The notes: a model not told the origin generated them from the sequence alone. Shown: positions 35,345 to 49,107, counted from the stretch's first letter. The stretch is 64,000 nucleotides of DNA from Siphonodentalium dalli (GCA_032622095.1 CP136062.1:137472351-137536350); one strand, 5' to 3'. Program-made: numbers and translations.

Positions 35345-37231
35345 TATTTATTATGTTATACCAACGCAACTATTTCAAATTTGTTATTTAAAGAGATAAT
35401 TCATCTTTAAAACCATCTGAATATCAAAACACGAGAGTCTGTTTCACATTCAAATAGTACAAAACTTGAATATAATATAAGGAAAGGCTCGTGATAGGCA
35501 CCAAGGCTGTAGATTAGAGCTATCTCTATTTGGTGTAACAGCAAAACAGCATATGCTTACTATGCATGAGATACACAACATTTTTTTTACCAGACTGAAA
35601 TTTCGGGTTTTCTAGTCAACAGACTAAACCGTACAAGTCATAATGGAAATGGTAAGGAATTATAAAATATTAAGCTCCCCTCAAACCCTCCACCAACTCT
35701 GGCGGACAAGAGTCTGTCAGCCACTATTGTTCTTGTGACATGCGCCACTGTCTCCACTCCACAGTTAAAAAGTAAAAATGACGATGCAGATCAACGTTTG
35801 CCGCTTCTTTAAAATAACTTTTTCGAGAGAAAACAAAAACGCTCTTTAAAAACGTTTATTAAAATGTTTAAAAAAAAAAATTTCATCTCCGTTCTTTAGC
35901 CAATATTAACTTCTTCGAAAAAAAAAAAACTCTTTTTAAAAATATTATTCCTTTTTTAATTTCTGAATTTCTCCGTTAGTTCGTCATTATAATGATACTG
36001 TTGTGCCCGTTTCAGTTCAATATTAAGATTTTCATGCATATAATGTAATTGTGGGCTCGATGGGCGTATACGGTGAACAATAATTTAACTATATATAGAT
36101 GGTAAATAAGCATTAAGGTGCTGTTCACACATATCCGGTTATCTATCTAAGCGGCGAACGCGTTCACCGACGAAAGCTACTGCAGACTGAGTTTACACAT
36201 TGGCCGGCGAATATACGCATACATTCATTTGTCTCCTTTGCTTGTTAATTGTTTCCCCTTTAGTTCTCACTTAAACTGCAATATGATATTGTTGTACACA
36301 TGCAAACATCTAGCCACTTCCTTTTAGAGCTATGGTTGGGAAGTATAGTGAAGTGCAAAATAATTAGAAATGGAAATTCCGAAATTAAGAATATCCAACT
36401 CGAACTTTCAGGTATTTCTCTTGGTAATTTTATAGATATTTAAACAACATTGTTAAATGCCTGTTTGAGTTCCTGGACAATCTGTGAAGTGAGTGTCGCG
36501 TCAAAAGCAGGCCATCAGAATTTATATTAGTGAACGTTTGAATCCATTGAAAAGTGTCATTCCCATTTCTTCCACATAAATGAGCATGCATGTATATGAA
36601 CGCGCACATTTAATTCACTTGAATTCGCAACAAATGTACCATCCACGTGCAGAGTACGTGTGCCTGACACCTCTTAACAACTCTCCGTTGGTTGCGTTGC
36701 ACACCATCATCGGTCAGTATTTATAATAATAGCTTATATAATCAAGGTGCGTGACCGATGAACAGTTTATTAGAGCCAATGAAACTGACACACTGATCCA
36801 TGCTAGTTAATGGACGATTTGGGACCAGCAGAGTTATCGTCGATGACCGGTATTATTACGCCACCGTAGTGTGGTGTTTCTAGCTTTTGGTTTTTTTGAT
36901 ATCGCATGGTCGATCGATAATTCACTGGGTGATTGTACAGGGCGAATGCATTGTGGGGCTTTTATTTATTTATAGAGTTGGAAATTCCGTTTATTTAAAA
37001 GTCGGAACTACGCGACGAGTAGGCCAAGTCCAGTAAAACGGTTCGTTATAGGTGCTGGTTGTTATTGTTATTTTAACGGAATTCTGAGTTGGTCATTCGC
37101 GAAACCAATATATTTTATATTCTATAATTAAAACCGTGGGTATATAATATATGATCCTCTTTATGGATATTGTAGGAAGGTAAATTTAGCTAAAGCGGTG
37201 GGATATCTTGCAAGACAACACATTTCGGTTT
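35345..37231. other. Non-coding stretch, no gene seen
   Basis: A-rich low complexity lies at 35,865-35,945. GGGCGAATGCATTGTGGG at about 36,940 is shared with 10,247. No exon or RNA gene is supported. Confidence 0.35.
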
Positions 37232-37936
37232 GCGCTATAACTGCTCAATGTTTTAAGGTGTTACACAGCGTCTGATAAAAAGAGTTCTATCTGGAATATT
37301 CACACAATTTTTTCAGAGAACATGCATAGAGTAAACATAGTCCTATCGGACTATCGTAAAGTAGTTCCGTTTAATTCGGGATTAATTAACCCTCAGACTG
37401 CCGAAACTGCCGACAATAAATTCGCTTGTTTGTGTCCCCCGAAAATCAAACTTGCCTGTTTAGAGGTCCCATTTTCGTGGCTAATGGTGATAGAATCACA
37501 ATTTTTCAGTCAAGTTCATGGATAAATTACATTACACTTAATCGGCTTATGTCCGCGGCCATAAACCTGCGTTTTGATAACAATTTATTTGAGACAAACT
37601 GTTGCGCGGGTATCAGTCGGCGCTTATCGGTTGAAGTTATTATGATCGTGCAGCCTGCACGTGCAACAAGTGTTCAAATACAACAGAAAAAAAATACTAT
37701 GTCAAATAAATAACGTGATCAATGGACAGACACGTTTCATTTCCGTGGGACACGAAAAAGCGAATTTAATGTCGTCAGTTTCGGCAGTCTGAGGGTCTTA
37801 ATTAATCTCCTTTACGATATCCCGATAGGACTATGTTTACTCTTTGTTCTCTGAAAAAAAAATGGTGTGAATATTCCCGATAGAACTATTTTTATCAGAC
37901 GTTTTGTAACACATTAAAACATTGAGCAGTTAGCGC
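37232..37936. repeat. Foldback element with nested inverted repeats
   Basis: Outer arms (about 37,232-37,390 and 37,790-37,936) pair from GCGCTATAACTGCTCAATGT through GTCTGATAAAAA, GAATATTCACAC and AACATAGTCCTATCGG. Inside, CCCTCAGACTGCCGAAACTG and its inverse (...GTTTCGGCAGTCTGAGGG), next to TTAATTAA words, look like the TIRs of an inner TTAA-type MITE (37,391-37,797). Confidence 0.7.
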
Positions 37937-38633
37937 AATTTTCTGAAATTTCGGACTATTTCGTCTATAAAAATACGATGAGCAACTGAAAATGTTTTTC
38001 AACATTCTGGAAGGGGTATATGTCCATGGTATATATGTTTAAAATTTCACGCATAAACTATGACAGATAACAAAGTTATAATTAGTTTTATAGGCCCACC
38101 ATAAATCCCCTATAATAAACGCATGCCTCCGTAAGCACATGGCTTTGCTGTGGATACTTTCGTTCCCAGCATGCATCATTCTCGCTATCGGTAAAATGTC
38201 TATGAACAATGGCTGCATGTGCCATGCACTCTTAGCTTTGATCCGCATTTAGAAGCATTCTGGTGTGGCGAATGAGAAACCTGCAGTAATTTATAAGCCG
38301 TAGTTCATTGTAATAATTTGAAGAATTACTTGTCTTAACGGAATTCTGAGGCGGTCCATTCATGTAACCAATATATTTTATATTATGATTTATATTTATG
38401 ACTAATAATACGATCTTGGTGGCGTTACCATTTCTGACTATGGTTTTCTTGTCTCCCCTGACTAGTATGTATATCGAGCTCTCTTGGAATCAGGGAGCTA
38501 AATGTGTTCCAGAGTCGGGGAGCGAGTACACCGTGGAAAGGTGAAGGTAACTGAATAATGACCTTCACCTGATACATGGGACACGTTATTAAAGGATGAC
38601 ATCGCGTTTAGTTGATTTGTACATCATATATAA
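37937..38633. other. Non-coding stretch with an R1 fragment
   Basis: 38,385-38,452 (ACGATCTTGGTGGCGTTACC, TTTCTGACTATGGTTTTCTT) matches 11,343-11,402. No gene. Confidence 0.45.
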
Positions 38634-41600
38634 ACAAGAAAACTAAGATGCATGCATCAGGTCGGCCGTGAACTATCTACCATAGAATTGTTGTAGCTAT
38701 CGATTATACATTTTGAAACACCTGTCTGTATGTATGTATGCGTGAATGCATGTGTGTATGTGCTATAGACTCTAACACTGCTCGAATTTGGTATTTAACG
38801 TGTCAACTTGACCTCGCTCATAGGCATGTTTCTGGACCTTGACCGATCCGACTAAAAATTTGTGTGTAGGACTACTTCGATCCCGGGAGCAATATGGACG
38901 GGTCCAATTTCACGTGGGACCATGTTCTCGAACGTGCTGATATAGGCATGTTTCTGGACCAATTGAACAATAGTTTGGCCAGACGCTGTATATACTGGGT
39001 ACTGTCCAGATGGAGGCGATCACAAAAAAAATCCCTAACTAGCCCGAACGAAGTCGAGTACATCAGCTAGTTTAATATATATTTTGGACATTTGTCTGTC
39101 TGTTTGTCTGTTAGCTATGGCCGGGAAAACTGCCCGACAGATTTGACGAAATTTGATACCTAGGGGAAATTATTTCCAGGGAGTATTTTGGACGGGTCAA
39201 ATCTTGATCCCGACCTGACTTTGACATTCAAAAAGATCAATTCAAGGTCAAATCTGGTAAAACGGAAGTATTTCAACGAAGTTTGATACCTACTGTTACT
39301 TTTGTCCCAGGAGTGTTTCGGGTGGGTCAAATCATGACCCTGACCTGATCTTGACATTCAAAATTGTCAATTCAAGGTCAAATCGGGTATAAAGCCGGGC
39401 GGATTTCGACGGGTACTTTTGTCGTGAATTTTGTCCGGGGAGTGTTTTGGACGGGTCAAATCGTGACCCCGACATGACCTTCACCTTTAAAATAGTCAAT
39501 TCAAGGTTAAATCGCGCATTTCTCCGAAAATCAGAGGGGAACATCCCGGACGAAGTGGGGTCCACGAGCTACTATTATATATTTCTAGATTTAGTTACAA
39601 ACTAAATACCTGTATATTGTACAAAGAAATGTTTGACAAATATATCTGTATCAATATTACCATACGGGTCATTAAAATAGATACGACGAAACAAATTTTG
39701 AAGGGTGCATGTATCAGGTAAATTTTTATATTTCAAATGATGACAGGAATGCAGAAAGTTGAAGTACCTACGTAATACTGGCTATCCGCATGAAGAGATA
39801 TACATGTATATAAAAACCAGATGAGGGATATGTCTGTACAGTTGCTAAACAATTCAATCATGCAAAAGAGGATCAAAGAGTAAGATACCAAATTGCTGCC
39901 TGTGGTAATGTTTTTTAACGAAATTCGGGAAAATTAGATTACTCTCACCCTGGTTATCCAGAAGATAATTGTGGAATCTGATGACGATCGGACAAGGGTG
40001 TCGTCTGTAGGATCAACCAAATTATTTAGCCATAAAAATAGTAAAATTGAAGATCACCGCTGGCAGTGATGTCTTCACAAGGACAGTTTGAGAACAAAAT
40101 ATGGCTCACATCTAGCGGTGACCCAAAATATCCACATAAGAAAAAGTTCTCCAATAAAAGCTGGCTGCAGGGTGCGCCAATTGATTCAAATTCGAAATTT
40201 AGCAGGGTGTACTGCTTGTGGCCATGTTTTCCCCGCAAATTTGATAGACTGATGGACAAAACCACTGAATCCGTTGAATCAATATACATGTATACATGGA
40301 TTAATTTATATGCATTGTTATACACAGTACTGGTATATAAAGGTACTGAAAATAACTATATTACTAGTATACACAAAATAAACCATATATCATGGCTATG
40401 GGTTCTAATATCCGAACATGACAGCTGAGAACTTGGTGTGAATTAAAGAGTGGTGGTTTCTCAAGCATATCTAACCCTCCACGTTAGTAACATGCCATCA
40501 AATGTCATAAGTATAATCTAGCTTGAGGACAGAAGTGATCCATAAAACCCCCCTTAATTCAACCAGGTCCTCGCGCGATGTATGATCGATCACATGATGA
40601 TCTAGGGGGATTAGAATTGATGTATAAAAACAGCACTGCGTGTAAATATAAAATAAAATAGTGCTACATCTTATTACAGATTATTGCCATATATAATCAG
40701 TGATTATACAGACAGTCTGACAAAATAAAGTTTCAGTGACACTCTATCCGAAGAGGGGAATAATTTCATCTGTTACAGTCAATGGAGCAATTATGAATCT
40801 GGAAAGGTGAAATTTCTAAGTAATACTAGATATCGACATGACGCGATAAAATATAACGTAAATGCAATATGGCCGCTGGCGACCATTTTTTCCTATGAAA
40901 TTAAAAAAATATTTGATAGCTCTCATCTGATAGATCAATATCAAGATAAATATGAAGTTTGGTGATGATCGGATGAGTGAAGTGGACTGTGGTCTGTGCT
41001 AAACGGTTTAGTAATGCTTAAAAAGATTCTTACCTTAATATTTTTATGTTCACTTTATAAACTTCACTGAGTCATCTTTGTCATGTATTGAGTTTGATAT
41101 CTTTTGTTAACAGTTTATAAATCATGTATGTCTCATGTTTGTTATTTTAATTTATGTGTTTATTATCATTAAATAAAGTTGCATTCCTTAAAAAGATTCT
41201 TACCGCATTGTTTTTATGTTCACTTTATAAACTCCACTGAGTCATCTTTGTCATGTATTGAATTTGATATCTTTTGTTAACAGTTTATAAATTATGTATG
41301 TCTCGTGTTCGTTATTATATTATATACACTTTATAGTGTGTTTTCAGAACGAAAAAAAATTGAATAAAATCAACAAATTTGTAAATTTAAAAACAATTCA
41401 AACGTTGTTGTATTCCATGTCCCAGCCCGGACAAATTTCAATAATATTCATTGAGAAACAACGGACCAAACGCTATATAACACCCGTATACATCTTTTAT
41501 TCCGAATCGGACTCGGGTACATGTTATAGTAGGTACCGAATTGACACACGTCGACTGGGCGAGTTGGCCATGGGGCGATTAGGCCGATTCCGGCAGATTC

Positions 41601-42026
41601 TATAATTTACCGTATGTATCCGTTTACGCGTAGTTTACTTTAGAAAGTTCCGCAATTAATACCGTAAATAGAGCGACCTTATTTGACAGAGAATGCCTCT
41701 GTTATTGATTATCAAGTTGCTGTACATTAAAAACGACAAATTCACATGCTCGTTCAAGCGCAGTAGGCTATTTTCCCCATGTTAAAGGACATCCACAAAT
41801 ACTAAATAACGCTAACCTACTGCCGAATGTTTGACACGACAACTGTTAACATATTTGGGCTGAATTCATCTGACGCGGTATTATTCCTCAAAATAAACAA
41901 CAAAACCATCGTTACTTGGAAATGTAGTTTGGGCTAACATTTACATAAATCCTCCAGATCAATTATCCGACACACACGTCAGATGAAAAAGTCACATGAA
42001 GTAACCGGCCAAATTGGCCGAAATAA
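38634..42026. mobile_element. 3.4-kb non-coding element, copy 2
   Basis: Collinear, nearly identical copy of 21,569-25,066 with the same first and last 20 bases but different flanks. An internal deletion of about 100 bp at 39,820 joins TATATAAAAACC to AGATGAGGGA. It keeps GGCCGCTGGCGACC near 40,871, which copy 1 lacks. Helitron-like subrepeats lie at 39,070-39,572; CATCAGCTAG|T near 39,061-39,071 fits a Helitron CTRR end. No supported ORF. Confidence 0.7.
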
Positions 42027-44405
42027 TTTAAACTGGTGAATTAATGGGGGAATGGATTTTTGTGAGCGGGAAATTTATTTAACTATGCAGCTGCAGTTCT
42101 GGGTTATTCCAGATCAAATTTGGCTGTGGGATAGCCCTGTCGTACACTTGGGGATTCATTTTTAAAAAGTAAACACATGACCTATGATTTTTCTTGTATT
42201 TTCGTGATCAACTGGTGTCAATCTAGCTGGGTAAACATCACTGGTATGACCTGCAGGCTTCAATTCAGTGAATTTGGCCGAAACGTTAACACTGCATGTC
42301 GCCTATATATGGGAAACCATTTAGTTCAGTGATTCCCTAAGCAAATGAGTAATGGCCAGGCGTGTTCTTCAACAAAGCGATGTTTTATCAAACGCTGCGC
42401 AGCATGATTTTGTTGTGTTATTTGTCTAAAACGACACACTTAGGTATAATTATAAAGCCACGTACAACTATTAAAGCTATATTTGCTAATTCTTTCACGT
42501 TGTATATACAGGGAATATATAGTTCCACGCCGATAAAAACGCGAATTGCTAATATCCGACTGCGGACTGTCTTTATGCACCTTGCCCATTCATGGAAAGA
42601 CATATATACATGTATACATATTGTCGTCTAAGAAAGAAAATTAATTCATAAAATAAAGTGACTCTTGTTTTAAATTTACTCCGCATATCATGTAAAAGCG
42701 ACAGCTGTATTTAAGCCGGAACTTGCGCTGTGTTCGAATTCCTACTATTTATACTCCAACAAATTACTTCCACGCAAATGTACATACAACATGTGAAAAT
42801 AAAGAGCGTTCACTAATACACTATATATTTATATGGTGAAATAATTAAAGAGCGTTTGACTCACTGTTCTGAATTATTTGGGAACTCGAAAATACAAAAA
42901 GCTTGATCAGATGTATAATAAATTTGGTCAATAATTGTTTAGTCTTTTCCGAATTTACGAGGAATGTGTATATATGAGCTAGTATATGTAATATATTTCC
43001 AGTCATAAAGAAGTAAGAGAAACGCTCTTTATTGTACAATGTCAGGAACATACTAAGAACATATGCTCTTTATTGTTTCATAATAAAAACAAATCCTGAC
43101 ACGATGTATGCGATGACTTGAAGAAGTGTGTTGACGATGTGCTTGTGCACGGTGTCCTTGTATGACGCAAGCCGTTGGTGAATTCAGTTTCAAAGTCTGC
43201 TTTCCGCAGTATATAGTATAATGTTGATATGAAGAAATAAAAACATTAAAGTTATATTATCCTAGTTTCTGAAAAAAAATTCTTATTGTGTTTGCCATAT
43301 TCGCCTTTTTAGTGATGATTATGTCAATGTTAAGCCACCTTTTCTCTAACTTAAATGCGGCTTGCAAATAAATAAGAAAATATTTAGCAATTAATTATTA
43401 CTCAAGATAGAACTGTATAATGTAGATATTTATGAAGTTACATGGACGATGTACCACGCTGTGGTATATATTTGACCCTGCATATTTGTTTTTAACACAA
43501 CTTGCCTCCGACGTGCAAGCTAACTGGTAGCAAGAGTTGAACTATTAGTTGAAACAAGCCCCCGAACCTTTTATCTTGCGATCAGTTTATTATTATAAAG
43601 TAAATTAGATCATAAATAAATCAATTAATTTATAGGCAACATCGGCATTCAAGTTAATAACCACACTGGTGTTGAAACTAAACCCTCACAAATTATGATA
43701 TTAAGTAAATTAGATATCATGGCACACATATAGCATAACTCAATTTCCTTTAGAACTTCCCGATTTTATTTCAAAAACTTACATAAACACTTTCCAACAA
43801 CGCGAATGCGCGCACATAAGTTTATGTATAATGCCATGCATTTGCTAAAAGTGACTTATATAGGTCCTATGGACCGCATGTTAGCCACACATATGTTGCA
43901 TTAATAAATATACTCATGAATACAAATCACAAAAAGAAGATATGCTCTTTATTGGCCTGCTTAGTGGCAATGTAAAGGTCATTGTACCCATATGCACAAG
44001 GGACGATGAAACAATGACAAAATAAAATCAAACGAGCACACTAAAACGTTATCATCGTGCATGATGGATAGCATGAATCCATAAACTCCGTGATAGTAAT
44101 TCATTGGAGTTTTCGGTAGGAACATGGTGGAAACAAGCTTATTTATTTCCAATCCTTTTGATTGTTTATTGCAAAGTCGTTAATTAAGGCGAAACATGCT
44201 ATAACATATATACAATATTTACAATATTTACAATATTTGCTGCAAGTTCGGTAAACCAGAAAACCTCCAACAGTGTCTTCTCATTTTATGCACAAGGAAC
44301 TAACTGTGTTCAGGCACATGCATTATAATTTGTTGTCACCCATGACGGCATGACACCAGATACAGATCTAACTTTACTGCAGAGCGAAGTGCAATCTATA
44401 TATCA
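42027..44405. other. Non-coding stretch with recurring AACGCTCTTTATT words
   Basis: The word or its inverse appears near 42,797, 42,845, 43,021, 43,063 and 43,942. No gene, RNA or bounded element was resolved. Confidence 0.4.
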
Positions 44406-47071
44406 CCCCGTATACGTGGTATCGCAAACCCGGACGGTATCGCCAAACCAGACCATGCGGTTTTGATAAATGAACATATCTTCCCTCAGATGAATCTATA
44501 TATCTCTATTATCTATTATAAATTTAATGGAAATTCCGGCTCATTTCCGATTTTAACATAAACTAGCAGGGTTGCCCGGCGTGGCCCAGGTTAAAGTGGT
44601 GTGAAAACCTCTGCTGTGTATATTTGGTGATGATAGAGGAAACTCTTGCTCAGTGTTACACGTATTCTCATAAATTGTATATCCAAATGACATCACAAAA
44701 CGTCATTCTTATACATGGATTATAAGTAGCACAATAACCCACATTGTCGGAGTGATTGTCATTTTGTTTATCGCGATTAATTCGCCCCACCAATAAAGAA
44801 GTATTTATTTATTTACCGAGTTCTGCTCGTACTTCAGAGTTCAGACGTTATATATTTTTTAATCGCACAGTCGACGAGGTTGACAAAAATAAAAGGCGAC
44901 CATTGGGTTTTAAATAGAGATGTATAAATCAATCTAGTGGGGTTGACTAAGATGTTGAGGTCACCGGGTTACCATATCTCCATGAAGATACAGAACTGTT
45001 AAAGAAACATCCAGGTGATTTAGTGCCCCATCTCTCTCCCCAAACGGCACCAAATTGGCGTTATTAAATCACACGATTAGTTTCCTCGTATCATGGAGAA
45101 GAATGTGTATCAATTTGGTGGAAATCAATGCTAAGAATAGCTTATTGTAATCAATATAGGTGCCCATCTCCGCCTCCGTGCACCCCTGACTCGAACGGCG
45201 CCATAGTATGAAGATGATTATGTATAATTTTTGTCGAAACCGGCGATAAAAATGCTGCCCCTCCCCGTTTTCTGCGACTTACACCAACAGCGTCGATTTA
45301 GAAACTTTTAACCCGCATCCTTATCTTCCTCGTAAAATGTTACACATGTTAGATCACTTTGGTGCTGTCTAGATGATCCCACGTGAAGTGATATAGAACA
45401 TAGACAGACATTCGCAAATATAAGCACCAAATTTGGCCTCTTTAACCCACATGATTTGATTTCACGTATCACTGGAGAAGAACGTGTATGAATTAGGTGG
45501 AAATTGGCGCTAAACAAACTGTTATCAGTTTTGGTGACCACCCATTCCATATCCACGACTCAAGATCGCCACTGTTAAACATCTTTAAACACACAATTAA
45601 GACTCATTATGAAGACGACTATATAAAACATTGGTGGAAATCGGCGACTAAACAAATTCATCAAATTTAGTGTCCCCATCTCTCACCCAAATGGAACCAA
45701 CTTGGCGTCTTTAAATCACACGATTAGATTCCTCATATCATGGAGAAGAATCTGTATCAATTTGGAGGAAATCGGCGCTAAAATATATTTATAAATTTTG
45801 GTGCCCCTCCCCCCCTTCCGTGCACCCCTGACTCGAATAACGCCACTTTTTTTTACAACTTTAGGCCACTCTATTAGACATATGATATCACAGAGATGAT
45901 TATGTATAATTTGGTGGTAATTTGCGACTAAACAAATTCTTATCAGATTTAGTGCCCCTCTCTCTCATCCAAATGGCACTAATTTGGCACCTTTAAATCA
46001 CACGATTAGCTTCTTATATCATGGAGAAGAATGTGTATCAAATTAGTGGAAATCGGCGCTAAACATATTTTTTAGCAAATTTAGCTTCCCTCTTCGCCCC
46101 CCGCCCCTCCATGCATCCTGACTCGAACGGTGCCACTTTTGATATTTCTAGACCACATGCACCATTTGACTCATGATATCATGGAATGATTATGTATAAG
46201 TTTGGTGGCAACCGGCGACTAAACAAATTATTATCAAATGTAGTCCCCCCCCCCCCAACCATCTCTCACCCAAACGGCACAAATGTGTCGTCACACGATT
46301 AAAATCTTCGTATAACGTTACAGACACATGCACCCCTGAGGTATAAGTGCTTCATAATAAACTATCAAATGTTGCACTATCATGACTTGTCACGTGTGCC
46401 ATAATAATACAACAAACGTATTGTGCCATCACGACTCGATACATGTGTTATATAAAATAAACCAACCACCGATTGCGCCATCACGACTCGGTTGGTGATT
46501 ATGATGGCGCAATAGAAAATATTCGCCTTTGTCACATTCAGGTGTTCAACATTAGGAATGCATCTTACTCAAACCCAACACATTAAGAAGCTGTGCGTCT
46601 TTTCTTTACCATTAAAATCGACAGTTTTATGATACAACAAGAGACCATATATATGCATGTGTATTTCATTGGCCACTTTCAAACCATTAGGCTGCTAGCA
46701 TTTAATTCACCTATACAGTTGAACATCCTGGTGATAGGTCTGCTTTTTCAATGAATACATTAGCAGAAAGACTATAATGAGCTGAAGGTAACATAAACAG
46801 CAAACTAAAAGTGAGAATATTTTTCTTCTCAACTGCTTGCTGTTAACTATGATAAACGAAAGCGATGGTTCATATATTGATAAGTAGTCAGCGAATGAAC
46901 GAATTGGTGGGTAAATACTCCTGATTCGTGTGGACGTACACATGCGTTGTTCGTTGTCTGTTGTACGATGAGAAACAAACATGTTCCCATATCATATATA
47001 CGTGAAAATTACTTTCCCATTCAGTCTGGTTTGGCGATAGCTTCCGGTTTGGCGATACCACGTACAAGGGG
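44406..47071. mobile_element. Putative TIR-flanked element, 2.7 kb
   Basis: The left end CCCCGTATACGTGGTATCGC ... GGTATCGCCAAACCAGAC and the inverted right end (47,018-47,071) match over about 50 bp with a few mismatches. No coding frame inside and no clear target duplication. The interior contains a long tandem array. Family unknown. Confidence 0.5.
44990..46310. repeat. Tandem array of approximately 300-bp units
   Basis: Repeated order: TTTAGTGCCCC(T/A)CTCTC, AATGGCACC, AAATCACACGATTAG, ATCATGGAGAAGAATGTGTA, TCAATTTGGTGGAAATCGGC, GCCCCTCC, GCACCCCTGACTCGAACGG, GATGATTATGTATAATTT. Four or more diverged units, each with two related halves of about 150 bp. Confidence 0.75.
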
Positions 47072-47099
47072 CTGCATATATATACATATCTATATATAT

Positions 47100-48742
47100 T
47101 GATAATATTAAAACAATTTTTGACACAAACTGCGATCCAATAAAACTAGGCGATAGTTCTATAAATCACATGTTATTCGCTGATGACCTAGTTTTAATGT
47201 CCGAGAGTCAATCAGGACTTCAAAGATGCCTCGAGGCTCGAACGGCGTGAAGATTTTACACGGGCAAATGAACTAACAATTAATGAAGAAAAAACTAAAT
47301 GCATGATTTTTCGATCTCGAGCTTCAAAACACTTAACAACATTTTCGATAGCAGAAAATAACCTCGAAACGGTTAAGCAATACACATACCTTGGAGTAAA
47401 GTTTACATACACTGGGAAATTCACAGACGCGGTATCGGACCTAACTTCCAAAGGTCGCAAAGCTATGTATGCTCTCAGAAATGCATCCGACAGCACAGCA
47501 CCCCTACCAGTGAGTACATCTATGAAATTATATGAGAAGTTAATCAAGCCAATTGTCTTATACGGAAGTGAAATATGGGGAGTGGAAGCAACGTCTAAGA
47601 ACTACGATAGGCTAGAATGCGAAAAGTTACACATAAAATTCTGCAAAATAGTATTAGGAGTAGGCAAATATGCATCTAACACTGCAGTTAGGACGGAATT
47701 GGGTAGCTATCCACTTTACATCGACGCTATTTGTAGAATGGCCGCATATGCTATTAAAATTTCTAATAATGTTGACAGTAACTTGATCAGAAATGCCGTG
47801 ATTGAACAACGTTCACCCGGCGTTCAGAAATCAATATTCAAAACGACGGCAGCATTTGGGTTAAATATCACCGACGGCACACAAGTTGTCAAGAATCTTA
47901 CTAACTTGAGACAGCAGTTACAATCCAACTATCATAACGACTTTATTTTTAATATGAGCGATGAAGCATCTAAAACAGGGAGTAACAAATTACGGATGTA
48001 TCGCATTTTCAAAACTACTTTTCAAATGGAACCATACTTGCTCAATACCCAATACAATGAAGACAAAATAGCATTCACGAGATTAAGAATAAGTAATCAC
48101 GCCCTAGCGATAGAGCGTGATAGACATTACCAACCCCCGATACCCTTACCAGATAGAGTATGTACCTTTTGTTTCAATACAAAAAAGCAAATAGAGGACG
48201 AAGTTCACTTCATTATGGATTGTCCTCTTTACGCGGCACTGAGATCGGAATTATTTTCCATAATGGGAAATAATTACAAAAATTTCCAACTATTAGACCA
48301 AGAGTATCAATTCATAACTATTCTAGAAAACAGATGTCCTCGCATATGTGCGAAAATCTGCAACATGGTTAAACAATTCTTCCAACTCAGAACAGAACAG
48401 TGTTAAATTATTTCAGATTAATGAGCATAATAGATCTGAGAAACAAACCTTATTGAGATATACATTAATTATGGAATTACATGACATGTATTGTGAAATA
48501 TTATAGGACAGTATGCTTGTACCCACATTGATACACCATTATAGGTAGTACGTGGTAGTACCGTATATATATATTTTTTTCTTTTTCTTATTATGATTGT
48601 ATGTTTAAATGTTATAAGATATAGCATGCTTAATTTCACATGTATGGTTATAATAGTGTTATAACCAGTATAATGTATTACACTGTATAGGGCAACCTAC
48701 CCATGTGGGTGTTATTGCTATTACACATTATTATTATTATTA
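47100..48742 (+). mobile_element. 5'-truncated CR1/L2-type LINE
   Basis: Starts within the RT domain (FADD box at about 47,172-47,183), continues through the C-terminal domain, then a 3' UTR ending in (ATT)n at 48,725-48,742. Opposite strand and different subfamily from the 12.9-kb LINE. Confidence 0.75.
47303..48406 (+). pseudogene. LINE ORF2, RT thumb and C-terminal domain
   Basis: A 367-codon frame beginning inside the RT palm/thumb: YTYLGVKFTYTGKF (about residues 28-41), VLYGSEIWGVE (about 86-96), then the LRISNHALAIERDRH motif and a complete CCHC knuckle CTFCFNTKKQIEDEVHF...C (about 280-300). Upstream, the LFADDLVLMSESQSGLQRCL box (47,166-47,225) is separated by one frameshift at 47,240-47,250, after which a TGA closes the first frame. 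This is a 5'-truncated dead copy although its 3' half is clean. It resembles the 13.4-kb domain but retains the His ligand. Confidence 0.8.
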
Positions 48743-49107
48743 TACAACAATGTGCTTGTATTGACTAATTGAATCCAGAGATAAAAATCGGTTATCAGCA
48801 TCACCGGCAGCTGTAATTCTTACCCGGCGAAGTATAATCACTCTATTGTTATCGCTAACCGATTAAATCAGATATAATCTTAGCTGGCTAATGTATAAAT
48901 ACCCACTAAGTGTCTATATATCATCACGCCATCTATGTTGTTTTCTAATTACGCCATCTATGGTGTTTTTACTTGTCAGTTGGGGTATGGGCGAATGTGT
49001 GAAATATGAATTCCCGCTTTAACTATTAGCGCACTGCGCACTGTGTGTTTCTATCGTTGTTTAACATGCTTGTTATTTTCACGTGACATAAATCGGAATG
49101 CTATCTA
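48743..49107. repeat. Block A, second copy, left part
   Basis: 48,945-49,107 is the inverted counterpart of 20,620-19,395 (TACGCCATCTATGGTGTTTT, GGGTATGGGCGAATGTGTGA, TCACGTGACATAAATCGGAA). It lacks the TTAA-target MITE found there. Confidence 0.6.
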
